Source: Acidiphilium rubrum (GTDB lineage Bacteria > Pseudomonadota > Alphaproteobacteria > Acetobacterales > Acetobacteraceae). From it: a stretch of 60,468 nt of DNA. Below are positions 25,804 to 34,804 of the stretch, piece by piece. Position 1 is the first letter of the stretch, and the number at the start of each line of letters is the position of its first letter. The DNA is taken from assembly GCF_900156265.1 (NCBI RefSeq), contig NZ_FTNE01000024.1, forward strand, positions 1 to 60,468, read 5' to 3'. A program made the position numbers and the translations under genes. The notes beneath the pieces are model-generated. The model was not told the DNA's origin and did no database searches. It saw only the letters and a list, made by a program, of their open reading frames with translations.

Positions 25804-26514
25804 ATGACCCTCGCACCAACCGCAGCGTTTCACCGCGCCCTGATCGTCGGCGCCGGGTCTGGGCTGAGCGCATCGCTGGCCCGGTTGTTCGCGGGCCATG
25901 GGCTCAGCGTGGCGCTGGCGGCCCGCACGACCGAAAAACTGGCACCCCTCTGCGCTGAAACCGGCGCCCGCGCCTTCACCTGCGATGCCGGCAATCAAGC
26001 GTCGGTGGCGGACCTGTTCACGGCGGTCGAGGCCGCGATCGGCAGCCCCGATGTCGTGATCTATAACGCATCCGGGCGGCTGCGCGGCCCGATCGAGACG
26101 CTGGACCCCGCCGATGTCGCAAGGGCGCTCGAAATCTCGGCATTCGGCGGCTTCCTGGTCGGCCAGCAGGCGGCACGGCGCATGATCCCGCAGCATCACG
26201 GCGCGATTCTGTTCACCGGCGCGTCCGCCAGTATCAAGGGCTATCCGCAATCCGCCCCGTTCGCGATGGGCAAATTCGCCCTGCGCGGCCTGGCTCAGAG
26301 CATGGCGCGCGAACTGGCACCCCAGGGCGTCCATGTCGCGCATTTCGTGATCGACGGCGGCATCGCCTCGGCCAGCCGCCCGGTACCCGCCGAAGCGCCG
26401 GACAGCCTGCTCGACCCCGACGCGATCGCTCTGACCTATTGGCAGATCCTGCATCAACCGCGCAGCGCCTGGACCTGGGAGATCGAACTCCGGCCCTGGG
26501 TCGAGCGGTTCTGA
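25804..26514 (+). CDS. SDR family oxidoreductase with Phe in place of catalytic Tyr
   Basis: The 236-residue protein has the nucleotide-binding VGAGSGLSASLARLF (about 15-29), VVIYNASGRLRGP and a late segment HVAHFVIDGGI. In the active site it reads SAPFAMGKFALRGLAQ, so the residue aligned with catalytic Tyr is Phe153 while Lys157 is kept. This FxxxK form is common in one SDR subfamily, so it is probably genuine. The ATG at 25804 follows AAGGAGAT; a second ATG 5 bp earlier is out of frame. It is divergent from the XRE regulator, and its substrate is unknown. Confidence 0.83.
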   Translation: MTLAPTAAFHRALIVGAGSGLSASLARLFAGHGLSVALAARTTEKLAPLCAETGARAFTCDAGNQASVADLFTAVEAAIGSPDVVIYNASGRLRGPIETLDPADVARALEISAFGGFLVGQQAARRMIPQHHGAILFTGASASIKGYPQSAPFAMGKFALRGLAQSMARELAPQGVHVAHFVIDGGIASASRPVPAEAPDSLLDPDAIALTYWQILHQPRSAWTWEIELRPWVERF

Positions 26515-26651
26515 TGATGATCGGCACGCGGCTCCTGTGGACAGATCTGGTCACGATCAAACCACAGGCGAAAGCAACGGCGCTGCTGTAGTTCAATGCT
26601 GCGCATCCCGCCTGCCGTGGTTGCTCACACCGATGGCGACGACCGGTTTGA

Positions 26652-28529
26652 TCAGGCACGGACGCCAGACGTCGAACCGGGTGCCGGACCGGCACGATCG
26701 CCGCCGAGTGCGCGCAAGGCATTCAGGATCACCATGATGTCGATGACTTCCTGCAACAGAGCGCCAAGCACCGGCGGCAGATACCCGAACGCCGCGACCG
26801 CCATGGCGATGAACGACAGCCCCATCCCGACCGTGATCGATTGCAGTGCGATTCGACGCGCACGGCGTGCAATGGCGATCGCTTCGGCGATCCGATCGAT
26901 CCGATCGACCATCAAAACAACATCCGCCGCTTCCGCCGCCGCCGCGGCACCGCGTGCGCCCATGGCGACGCCGATGTCGGCCGCCGCGAGTGCTGGCGCA
27001 TCGTTGATGCCATCGCCGATCATCATCGTCATGCCGTAGGCCCGTTCGGCGCGGACACGCGCGATCTTGTCGGCGGGGGACAACGCCGCGAACACCGCAT
27101 CGAGCCCCAGATGATCGCCGATCCGCTCAGCCGGACCCGCGCGGTCGCCGGTGAGCATCACCAGCCGCCTGAATCCGGCCGCGCGCAGGGTCTGCACGGT
27201 CGTCATCGCTTCGGGTCGCTCGGTATCGGTCAGCAGGATCACCCCGGCCACCCGATCATCGATTGCGACCCACGCCGCCGCCGCCGCCGCCTGCGCCTGG
27301 GCAACGGCGCTTCCCTCGTCCGGCGGCATAATGCCATTGGCACGCAACAGTCCGGCGCCGCCAACCATGACGCGCCGCGCCCCGATCAGGCCGGCCAGCC
27401 CGCTGCCGGGCGTTTCCGCGACATCGGTGGGAATGGTCAGCGCCGATGCCGTAGCGCCGGCCGCGGTAATCGCCACCGCGACCGCGTGCTGCGAGACCTG
27501 CTCGAGCGATGCCGCATCGTGCAGCACCGCGGCGGCGGCGAAACCTTCCAGCACCTCGACACCGGTCATCCGTGGCAATCCGGTCGTCAGCGTGCCGGTC
27601 TTGTCGAACAGGGCGACGTTGGCGCGGGATAACCGCTCGAGCGCGCCGCCGCCCTTGATGATCACACCACGTCCGGCCGCCCGGGAAATGCCGCAGATCA
27701 AGGCGACCGGCGTCGCCAGGATGAGCGGGCACGGCGTGGCCACCACCAGAATGGCGAGCGCGCGCATCGCCTCACCGGTCCAGAGCCAGACCGCGACGCA
27801 CGACGCCAGGGTTACCGCCAGAAACGCGATCGCCCAGCGATCGGCCAGCCGCGCCATCGGCGGTCGCTCGCGCTCGGCAGATCGGACCAGCCGCACGATC
27901 GCCTCGAACGTGCTGTGCGCCGCCGTCGCGGTGCCGCGCAGGACGAACGGGCCGCCCGCGTTCAACACGCCGCTGCGCACCGTTTGATCGACCACCCGCG
28001 TCACCGGCAACGGCTCGCCGGTCAGGGCGGATTCGTCCAGAATCGCCGGGCCCTGCACCACCGCGCCATCGACCGGCACCACCTCGCCCGGCTTGATGAT
28101 CAACTCATCGCCGATCGCCACCGCCGCGATCGCGATATCGACGATCACGCCATCGCGGGTGCGATGCGCGATCACCGGCGTGCGCGAAACCAGCGCCGCC
28201 AATTCCCGCCGCGCCCGCGCCCCGGCATATTCCTCGAGCGCCGCACCGCTGGCGACCATCGCGGCGACGATCACGCCCGCCAGATGCTGCCCCAGCGCGA
28301 TCGAGGCCGCGATCGCCAGCAACGCGATCAGATCGACCCCGAGTGTGCCCCGCCACAGCCCGGCGATGAAATCGATCGCCACCACCAGTGCGACGATCGC
28401 GGCCGGACCATCCCAGGCGACGATCGTGAGCTGCCGATACCCCAGCGCATCGGCCACCAGCCCCACGGCCAAACCGACCACGACAAGGCCGAGAACCGCC
28501 GCGCGCAACCGGGCATGCGCAAGCATCAT
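26652..28529 (-). CDS. Heavy-metal translocating P1B-type ATPase
   Basis: The 625-residue protein carries the P-type ATPase landmarks TGE (170-172), DKTGTLT (from 309), a GDGIND hinge and TGDRAG. The membrane metal motif is TPCPLILATP (265-274) rather than CPC, and the HP dipeptide of the nucleotide domain is replaced by SQHA (346-349). There is no N-terminal HMA metal-binding domain. These features point to a divergent P1B group whose metal cannot be named with certainty. It would export a metal across the inner membrane. Downstream of VIT and AI-2E genes on the same strand, it likely forms a transport cluster. Confidence 0.9.
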   Translation of the reverse strand: MMLAHARLRAAVLGLVVVGLAVGLVADALGYRQLTIVAWDGPAAIVALVVAIDFIAGLWRGTLGVDLIALLAIAASIALGQHLAGVIVAAMVASGAALEEYAGARARRELAALVSRTPVIAHRTRDGVIVDIAIAAVAIGDELIIKPGEVVPVDGAVVQGPAILDESALTGEPLPVTRVVDQTVRSGVLNAGGPFVLRGTATAAHSTFEAIVRLVRSAERERPPMARLADRWAIAFLAVTLASCVAVWLWTGEAMRALAILVVATPCPLILATPVALICGISRAAGRGVIIKGGGALERLSRANVALFDKTGTLTTGLPRMTGVEVLEGFAAAAVLHDAASLEQVSQHAVAVAITAAGATASALTIPTDVAETPGSGLAGLIGARRVMVGGAGLLRANGIMPPDEGSAVAQAQAAAAAAWVAIDDRVAGVILLTDTERPEAMTTVQTLRAAGFRRLVMLTGDRAGPAERIGDHLGLDAVFAALSPADKIARVRAERAYGMTMMIGDGINDAPALAAADIGVAMGARGAAAAAEAADVVLMVDRIDRIAEAIAIARRARRIALQSITVGMGLSFIAMAVAAFGYLPPVLGALLQEVIDIMVILNALRALGGDRAGPAPGSTSGVRA

Positions 28530-28566
28530 CCAAACCCACCGTCGATGACCGCCGCGATCACGCCGC

Positions 28567-29262
28567 TCATACCGCCGAGCCGATCAAGGCGCCGATGCCG
28601 GTGGTGATGCCCATGGCAAGCGCGCCCCAGAACGTCACCCGCAGAGTCGGCCTCAGCAAGCCTGCCCCACCGGCTTTCGCACCGATCATGCCCAGCACGG
28701 CGAGGAACAGCAGCGACCCCGCCCCGACCACCGCCAGCAGCGCGCTCGCCGGGGCTAACAAGACCAGGATCAGCGGTGCTGCGGCACCAACCGAGAACGT
28801 GGCGGCCGAGGCCATGGCCGCCTGCACCGGCCGCGCCGTCGTCGCTTCCGAAATGCCGAGTTCATCGCGGGCGTGGGCACCCAGCGCGTCCTTTTCCATG
28901 AGTTGCCGCGCAACCTCATGGGCGAGTCCGGCCTCCAGACCACGGTCGACGTAGATCCGGGCAAGTTCTTCGGTCTCGGCGCCGGGATTGCCGGCCAACT
29001 CGCTGCCTTCGCGCGCCAGATCGGCCCGCTCCGTATCGGATTGCGAACTGACCGACACATACTCGCCCGCCGCCATCGACATGGCACCCGCGACCAACCC
29101 CGCAACACCCGCCACCAATACGCCGTGCGCGTTGCCGCCGGCGGAGGCCACACCCAGCACCAGGCTCGATGTCGATATGATGCCATCGTTCGCGCCCAGC
29201 ACCGCTGCCCGCAGCCAGCCGATCCGCGCGATCAAGTGAGTTTCCCGGTGAGTTTGCCGCAT
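28567..29262 (-). CDS. VIT1/CCC1 family Fe/Mn transporter
   Basis: The 231-residue protein has the family start RIGWLRAAVLGANDGIISTSSLVLGVA, the acidic AGAMSMAAGEYVSVSSQSDTE loop and a cytoplasmic metal-binding region rich in Glu (ELARIYVDRGLEAGLAHEVARQLMEKDALGAHARDEL). Three more helices follow. VIT/CCC1 proteins move Fe2+ or Mn2+ out of the cytoplasm. Two adjacent ATGs exist; the one at 29262 has better spacing to GGAGA. It sits 37 bp upstream of the P-ATPase gene. Confidence 0.9.
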   Translation of the reverse strand: MRQTHRETHLIARIGWLRAAVLGANDGIISTSSLVLGVASAGGNAHGVLVAGVAGLVAGAMSMAAGEYVSVSSQSDTERADLAREGSELAGNPGAETEELARIYVDRGLEAGLAHEVARQLMEKDALGAHARDELGISEATTARPVQAAMASAATFSVGAAAPLILVLLAPASALLAVVGAGSLLFLAVLGMIGAKAGGAGLLRPTLRVTFWGALAMGITTGIGALIGSAV

Positions 29263-29302
29263 CATGATCTCCGTTTTGGTTCCGGCCCGTCGCCAATGGC
29301 CT

Positions 29303-30391
29303 CTATACGACTTCGCTTTGCACTGTTGATCGAAGGTGCGGCACGGCACCAGCATCCTCTGCCCGCGGCGCCAACCCCAGACCGTGCTGCACATAAAGGA
29401 TTTCGACCACCGCCATCAGAAACAGCGTCAGCGGGGCGGCGAGCAGCACACCGAGCGGGCCGAGCAGCACGCCGAATGCCACGGTCGACAGAATGGCCAG
29501 CACCGGGGGAAACGATGTCACCTGCGCCTGCACCATCGGCGTGATGAAATTACCCTCGACGAAGTGAACCGCCGCATACATCAGCATGACCGATCCGGCC
29601 TCCAACGGTCCCTGCGTCAATGCCACCAGCGTCGCCGGCACCGCCGCGAGCACCGCGCCGACATACGGAATAAAGCACAGCAACCCGCCCATCAGTCCCA
29701 ACGCAAACGCGGCCTGAATGCCGAGCAGCCATAACCCCAGACCGCTCAGGACGCCGATCGTCGCCATCACCAGAATCTGGCCGAGCAGCCAGCGCTCGAG
29801 GATCTGCCCGGTCGTGAGAAACAGCCCTTCGGCCGTAGCCTGATAGGGCGGCGGCACCAGCCGAAAACACAGGCGCCGGTAGCGAGCGGGTTGGGCGGCA
29901 AGATAGATCGCCGCAAACAGCGCAATCACCGCATAGCCGAGCCCCCGCATGATCATCCCTGCCGCCGCGGCGACGATCCCGGTTGCCCAGCCCGTCGCCC
30001 CCAGAACATTGGCGCGATGGGCCTGAGCCAGAATCTCCCGTCCGTAGGCGGTTGTCTTCAATCGGTTGATGACCAGTTCGAATCCGGCCGGTGCGGTCTG
30101 GAGCACATCGTTGAACTGTTTTGCAACGGTGGAGCCAAAGATCCACAAAGCGGCGGCAACAATTGCCAAGCCCAGCAGCAGCACCGCTGCCAGCGCTATG
30201 CCACGCCGGATGCCGGTATGTTGCGCAATCCATCGCGCGGCAGCACACAGCCCGATTGCGGACAGAATGGCCCCAAACAACAGGACGACAATGTCTGCGA
30301 GTTGCCAGGCGGCCACCGCCAAGGCGCCGATCACCAGGACGACCAGCACCTTGGCCGCGAACCGGCCCAGCGTGACGGGGTTCGAAGTCAC
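29303..30391 (-). CDS. AI-2E (PerM/TqsA) family permease
   Basis: The 362-residue protein has about eight helices in the 2-3-3 layout of the AI-2E exporter family. Two helices start near residue 13, and the C-terminal part contains GLLCFIPYVGAVLAAVPATLVAL and NFITPMVQAQVTSFPPVLAILSTVAFGVLLGPLG, which are the conserved motifs. Family members range from autoinducer-2 export to ion transport, so the substrate is open. The start is GTG at 30391. A perfect FNR box lies about 400 bp upstream with no closer gene between. Confidence 0.88.
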   Translation of the reverse strand: MTSNPVTLGRFAAKVLVVLVIGALAVAAWQLADIVVLLFGAILSAIGLCAAARWIAQHTGIRRGIALAAVLLLGLAIVAAALWIFGSTVAKQFNDVLQTAPAGFELVINRLKTTAYGREILAQAHRANVLGATGWATGIVAAAAGMIMRGLGYAVIALFAAIYLAAQPARYRRLCFRLVPPPYQATAEGLFLTTGQILERWLLGQILVMATIGVLSGLGLWLLGIQAAFALGLMGGLLCFIPYVGAVLAAVPATLVALTQGPLEAGSVMLMYAAVHFVEGNFITPMVQAQVTSFPPVLAILSTVAFGVLLGPLGVLLAAPLTLFLMAVVEILYVQHGLGLAPRAEDAGAVPHLRSTVQSEVV

Positions 30392-30971
30392 GTGGGCAGC
30401 GCCGTTTTCGATCGGGCTTGGAGAGCAGGATCGATCGCGTTCGGCGCCGCGGCTTCACTTGGCCGGGATGACGCTGCTGGCAAAACGGGACACTGCAGGT
30501 TGATTAGCCTTGAGCAATCCCGTTCGAGGGCAAGCGCTGTCAAGGTCGGCACCCTTGCCTCAGCCAAGCAGGATGAACGCGGTTGCAAAAACCAGGGTTC
30601 GTTCGAGGTCGAACGCGGGCGACTGCGCTTTGTCATTGCAAACCCCCACTCCGGCCCAAGCCGGCTCGCGAAACGGTGGAAACCATAGCTGGTCGCCTTC
30701 TCATGGCTGTGCGGCGCTTGGCTGGGACGGCGATGGTCGCCAACAGCCCCGCTTCGCAGCCTCCTTTTCACATCGTTCAGCACGCTTGGCTTTGATATGA
30801 ATCAATCGGCGCCTGCCGGAGCGACCGCCAGCAAGTGTGGCGCAGGCGGGCTACTTATTCACAGCGGTGGTCATCGTCGCTCTTCGGGTATGGTTGGAAT
30901 TGCAACCGATCAGGTGGTGTAACCTGGCGTCTGGCAATTTGTCTGTGTTCAGCAGGGTCGCGTTCATGGGC
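30392..30971. other. Intergenic region, no convincing gene
   Basis: Several short frames exist on both strands, but none has recognisable domains or family-like composition. The region contains a perfect FNR box at 30792-30805 and a change to lower GC from about 30780 onward. I see no RNA gene or strong terminator. Confidence 0.5.
30792..30805. promoter_or_regulatory. Perfect FNR/FixK box TTGATATGAATCAA
   Basis: The 14-bp site matches TTGAT-N4-ATCAA. No start codon of a solid gene lies within 150 bp on either side. On the minus strand it could drive the AI-2E/VIT/P-ATPase cluster through a leader of about 370 nt. On the plus strand no gene follows. Confidence 0.65.
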
Positions 30972-32732
30972 TCAAACCGTTGTTGTAATACCAGGCGCGA
31001 ATTCGAATTTCTCACCGGCTTCCTGTCCAGCGGTATAGGCATCACGAATGACACGTTTGCCCGTAGCGTGGGACCTTTGACTTAGATGAAGCCCAAGCTT
31101 GGACATTTCTTCTTCGATCATGGCCGATTTGACAGGAACCAGATCTCGGCCGGACGCGCTACGGATGGTCTCGTCACGGGCGGCGCGCATCGCACCGAGC
31201 TTGGCGGAAATACCGCGGGAAAGCCCGATCTGAAACGAGTTGGTTGCTGACCTGCGATCCCCTTTCATCTCTTCGTACAGGTCGCTCCGGCGGAAAACGG
31301 CGGTCTCCGTATCGAAGGCGCGCTCGACCATCTCATAGAGGTATTGTGCAGCCGTGACGTCGCTGCGAAGGCCGAAGAAGATGTAGCGCAGCGGTGCGCC
31401 TTGAGCGCGTTCGGACCAGACCCGGCAGTCGAAGAACGCGGCGATTGCGGGAATGCACTCGTCGATCGGCGCGATCCGGCGCCGGTTGGTCTGGATGCCG
31501 ATCCCCTCGCAGGGCTGCGCCTGCAGTTCGAGTTCGTTCAACGACAGCCCGTACCGATCGAGCAACTCGGCGACCTTCTCCGCAGCCGCCATAGCCTCCT
31601 GTTCGGTACAGCCCTGAGCGACGGTTTTTGCGCGCAGGCCCTGGATTCGTTGAACCAGCCGGTCCAGAGGCAGGTCGCTGTTACTGGTCTGCCGATTGCC
31701 CGGTCGGGGACGGAGCCGATCGAATAGCAGGCGGATGCGGGAGGGCCACCCGCGCGTCGCAATGGCTTCGTCGAGCGTGCGGGCAATGATATCCAACGTC
31801 AGCCCGACGGATCCACCGCGTTCCCGCAACCAAACGGTTTCAAGCTGCGCGGCGGCAATGCACTCGAACGCATCCGCCATGAGCTCATCCTTCGCGTCGC
31901 GTGCGGTGAGCGCCGCGTCCAACGCGTCAAAAATCCGGGTCTGATCCGCTAGTCTCCGGGCGCGCAGCATCAGTTCCTGACTGGGTGGCTTGCCCGCCAA
32001 TGCGGCCCAGTCTTGCGCAAGGGCGTACAACGCCTCGTCGATCTCCTCGTATAGACCTGGCTCATTGCCGTCCGCGGGCGGACGGTTGAGGCCGGGAATT
32101 TCTACGGTTCCGTGTCGAACGACATGGGTATAGACAGCCTCGGCCCAGCGGGCGTTGGCAAAGCTGCCCTTTCCACCCGCTGCTGCATGGCTCTGGGCGA
32201 CGGCCAGAGCGTCCTGATCGAGCGGTGTGACCGCACCGATCAGATAACCGCATCGATCACCGGTCACGGCGACGCGGGCGACGATGGGGATTTCCAGTGG
32301 AAACGGCGGCAGGTCGGCACCTTCGATCGCCAGCGTTTCCCCGGCCAGGATATCGTGGACGGTAAGGCGGCCATCCGCCTCGGTCTTCTGAATACGGAGC
32401 AATCGGAAGCGTGCTTTGGCAAGCGCTGCGAGGGCTGCGGCATCAATGGATGAAACCTTCCCCCGGCTGCGGGTTAGGCGATCAAACGCAGTCGAGCCGC
32501 TGGCAGAGGGTTGCGACACGAGCAGGTCGGCCGACAGCAATATCGCATCGGCCATCATTGCCATCATCCGGTCGTCCGTAATGGAAGAGTGCGGCTGCTC
32601 GCGTGGTGCCCATTTTCGCATGAGGGCGTCGGCACGATCCGGGGCCACGAAATCGAGCGCCGCCGTAAAAAATTTATCAAGCCGCGCGTGGATCCCTGAT
32701 GAAGAAGACATAGTCCGTGCTGTCGCAGGCAT
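30972..32732 (-). CDS. DUF2786 domain protein with long N-terminal extension
   Basis: The 586-residue protein has a C-terminal DUF2786-like part (about residues 340-586), starting RLVQRIQGLRAKTVAQGCTEQEAMAAAEKVAELLDRYGLS and followed by a conserved domain with YLYEMVERAFDTE and SFQIGLSRGISAKL. DUF2786 proteins are usually about 200-250 residues and often belong to phages or mobile regions. Here some 330 extra residues precede it, which I do not recognise. GGGAG lies 6 nt before the ATG. Base composition is less GC-rich than the flanks and an IS630 remnant follows on the opposite strand, suggesting transfer. The function is unknown. Confidence 0.8.
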   Translation of the reverse strand: MPATARTMSSSSGIHARLDKFFTAALDFVAPDRADALMRKWAPREQPHSSITDDRMMAMMADAILLSADLLVSQPSASGSTAFDRLTRSRGKVSSIDAAALAALAKARFRLLRIQKTEADGRLTVHDILAGETLAIEGADLPPFPLEIPIVARVAVTGDRCGYLIGAVTPLDQDALAVAQSHAAAGGKGSFANARWAEAVYTHVVRHGTVEIPGLNRPPADGNEPGLYEEIDEALYALAQDWAALAGKPPSQELMLRARRLADQTRIFDALDAALTARDAKDELMADAFECIAAAQLETVWLRERGGSVGLTLDIIARTLDEAIATRGWPSRIRLLFDRLRPRPGNRQTSNSDLPLDRLVQRIQGLRAKTVAQGCTEQEAMAAAEKVAELLDRYGLSLNELELQAQPCEGIGIQTNRRRIAPIDECIPAIAAFFDCRVWSERAQGAPLRYIFFGLRSDVTAAQYLYEMVERAFDTETAVFRRSDLYEEMKGDRRSATNSFQIGLSRGISAKLGAMRAARDETIRSASGRDLVPVKSAMIEEEMSKLGLHLSQRSHATGKRVIRDAYTAGQEAGEKFEFAPGITTTV

Positions 32733-32794
32733 AACTCACTCCCGGATGAAGTTGAGAGTCTAGCAGGCCCGGCATCGAGTCGCATACCGGCTCA

Positions 32795-33293
32795 GATGGA
32801 GCCCGTGTCGGGCAGAAAGGCTTCCTCGAAGCGATCTGGGCGCCGATTGGCTCACGGCCGCCGATGGTACGCGACAACCGGCGCGACTCCGTGGACATTC
32901 TCGGCGCCATCTGCCCAACGCGTGGCATCGGTGCTGCCATCATCATCATGCCTGGCGTGAATACCGAGGCGATGAACAAGCATCTCAAGTTGCCAGGGCG
33001 CCACCTGCGCCCATGCCCTGCTGGTCTGCGATGGTGCCGGATGGCATCAACCCGGCGAACCGCTGATCGTGCCAGACAACATCACCCTGCTCCGGCTCCC
33101 GCCTAATGCGCCGGAACTCAATCCTATGGAAAACGTCTGGGATTATCTGCGCGGTGACAAATTAAGCGGCCTCGTCTGCCACACTTACGAGACCATGCGC
33201 GACGCCAGCAAAGAAGCCTGGAATTTCATCGCCAATGACGCGGCTCCAATTGCCTCAATCGGAACCAGAGACTGGGCATGCGTCGATCTTTAG
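32795..33293 (+). pseudogene. IS630 family transposase remnant, 5'-truncated and frameshifted
   Basis: Two frames together give the C-terminal half of an IS630-type DDE transposase. Frame 2 encodes DGARVGQKGFLEAIWAPIGS and ILGAICPTRGIGAAIIIMPG up to about 33005. Frame 3 continues with LLVCDGAGWHQPGEPLIVPDN and LPPNAPELNPMENVWDYLRG. A frameshift near 33005-33015 separates them, and about 150 N-terminal residues are missing. It cannot make an active enzyme. No inverted repeats were found around it. Confidence 0.85.
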
Positions 33294-33307
33294 GGCCACG
33301 GGTATAA

Positions 33308-33399
33308 CGGGGTCCAGGGGCGGCGGAGCAGAAGGTTCCAGCGATGCTCTTCATCGCTGGACTGGCTCCGGAGGGAGAGCCCTGGCCTTGCTTGCCCCG
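33308..33399. repeat. Degenerate copy C of the composite palindrome
   Basis: The segment has the GGGGTCCAGGGG start and the AGCCCTGGCCTTGCTTGCC end seen in element A, around a perfect 9-bp hairpin (CCAGCGATG / CATCGCTGG at 33338-33346 and 33352-33360). It lies between the IS630 remnant and the convergent molybdo-oxidoreductase gene and probably serves as a terminator. Confidence 0.55.
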
Positions 33400-33403
33400 C
33401 GCC

Positions 33404-34159
33404 TCAGGCGCCGGCGAACCAGTCGTAGCCCTGGTTTTCCCAGTAGCCGCCGGGGTAGGTGTTGGTGACGGCGATCGATTGCAGGTTTTTGGCACTTTTG
33501 TAGCCGAGTTTGGTGGGGATGCGCAGGCGGAGTGGTGCGCCCCATTCGGGGGTGAGCGGCTTGGTTTCGAAATCGAGCGCGAGGATGGTTTGCGATTGCA
33601 GGGCGCTCGGCATGTCGATGCTGGTGGAGTAGCCATCGAAGCAGGTGAAATTGACGTATTTCGCGCGCGGATCGGCGCCGATGCGTTTGAGGAAGCTGTG
33701 GAGCGGGATGCCGGACCATTGGCCGATCTGGCTCCAGCCTTCGATGCAGATGTGGCGGGTGATCTGGCTTTGTTGGGGCAGGGTGCGGAGGTTGGCGAGG
33801 GTCCAGGGTTTGGTTTGCTGGACCAGGCCGCTGACGCCGAGTTGCCAGGTGGCCGGGTCGACCACGCGGACCTGCCAGTCCGGGTAGTAGGCGTTGAAGC
33901 GAAACGGTTTGGTGATGGCGCTGGCGGGGTAGGTTTCGGCGAGGCGCGATTTGCTGAACAGGGCTTCCTGAATGCGGTCGTCGAAGCGGAGCATGGCTTC
34001 GAGTGCGGCATCGACGCCGGAGTGGGTCGAGAGGTCGCAGCCGGTGAGCAGAGTGAGGGCACCGAGCGAGAAGCCGCCGCGCAACAGGCCGCGCCGGCGC
34101 ATGCGGTCGAACTCGGGTTTCACGTCGGACGGGCGGACCGCAACGGGTTTGTTGGTCAT
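33404..34159 (-). CDS. Periplasmic molybdopterin oxidoreductase, MsrP/sulfite-oxidase fold
   Basis: The 251-residue protein starts with a Tat-like signal, RRRGLLRGGFSLGALTLLTGC, that also contains a lipobox-like LLTGC. The mature part shows the sulfite-oxidase-type fold: the Mo-ligand cysteine in TRHICIEGWSQIGQWSG, NFTCFDGYSTSIDMP, and LRIPTKLGYKSAKNLQSI. MsrP-type enzymes reduce oxidised methionine or related S-/N-oxides in the periplasm, receiving electrons from a membrane b-type cytochrome. It overlaps the cytochrome b gene by ATGA. It is shorter than E. coli MsrP, so a different substrate is possible. Confidence 0.87.
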   Translation of the reverse strand: MTNKPVAVRPSDVKPEFDRMRRRGLLRGGFSLGALTLLTGCDLSTHSGVDAALEAMLRFDDRIQEALFSKSRLAETYPASAITKPFRFNAYYPDWQVRVVDPATWQLGVSGLVQQTKPWTLANLRTLPQQSQITRHICIEGWSQIGQWSGIPLHSFLKRIGADPRAKYVNFTCFDGYSTSIDMPSALQSQTILALDFETKPLTPEWGAPLRLRIPTKLGYKSAKNLQSIAVTNTYPGGYWENQGYDWFAGA

Positions 34160-34779
34160 GGTGCGGTTTCCGGATCGGCTTTTGTGTTGGCGACCATAGA
34201 GACCAGGGTGCGCGGATAGAAAGCGACCAGTGTGACATGGATGATGATGAAGCCGGCGATCAGACCCATCATGGCGAGATGGATGCCGCGCGCGATCGGG
34301 TAGCCACCGAACAGGCCGGTGAGCCAGCCGAACTGGACGGGTTTCCAGATGGCGAGGCCGGTGGCAACCGCGAGGGTGATGATGAGGATGACCCCGGCGT
34401 AGAGCAGTCGTTGCACCGCGTTGTAGTGACCGGCGCGGTGCGGCAGGCGCAGGCGCAGTGCGGCGCCGAGGTCGTGTGCGACGGCGGCGGGGGTTGGGGG
34501 GTGCAGCTCGCGGCGGAAGTGACCGGAGGCGATGCCGTAGGCGATATAGGCCAGACCATCGACAAACAGCAGCCACATCGCGCTGAGGTGCCATGCGAGG
34601 GCGCCGCCAAGCCAGCCGCCGAGCCCGGCCCAGCGCGGGAACAGGAAGGGCAGGCTGGGCGAGGCGTTGTAGATTTCCCAGCCGCTGAACATCATGCAGC
34701 CGATCGCGTACACGCCGATCCAGTGCATGATGCGGATGGGCACCGGGTGCGCGGGGCGGCGGGGACGCGGCTGGCTCAT
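34156..34779 (-). CDS. Cytochrome b561-like membrane subunit for the molybdo-oxidoreductase
   Basis: The 207-residue protein has about four or five helices with histidines placed for b-type haems: PVPIRIMHWIGVYAIGCMMFSGWEIY, AWHLSAMWLLFVDGLAYIAYG, HRAGHYNAVQRLLYAGVILI and RGIHLAMMGLIAGFIIIHVTLVAFY. It resembles the Ni/Fe-hydrogenase / thiosulfate reductase cytochrome b family. It would pass electrons from the quinone pool to the periplasmic enzyme encoded next. Start ATG at 34779; the longer frame overlaps the upstream gene and is rejected. Confidence 0.87.
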   Translation of the reverse strand: MSQPRPRRPAHPVPIRIMHWIGVYAIGCMMFSGWEIYNASPSLPFLFPRWAGLGGWLGGALAWHLSAMWLLFVDGLAYIAYGIASGHFRRELHPPTPAAVAHDLGAALRLRLPHRAGHYNAVQRLLYAGVILIITLAVATGLAIWKPVQFGWLTGLFGGYPIARGIHLAMMGLIAGFIIIHVTLVAFYPRTLVSMVANTKADPETAP

Positions 34780-34804
34780 GGCTGGTTGCTTCCTGGCAGG
34801 CCGA

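Noticed and set aside
30388-30783. Minus-strand 131-codon frame upstream of the AI-2E permease
   Set aside because: No recognisable family, no ribosome binding site, and unusual Ser/Arg/Pro composition; treated as intergenic.
33351-34238. Alternative minus-strand frame over the molybdo-oxidoreductase gene
   Set aside because: His/Arg/Pro-rich shadow; the frame at 33404-34159 has a Tat-like signal and the Mo-ligand Cys.
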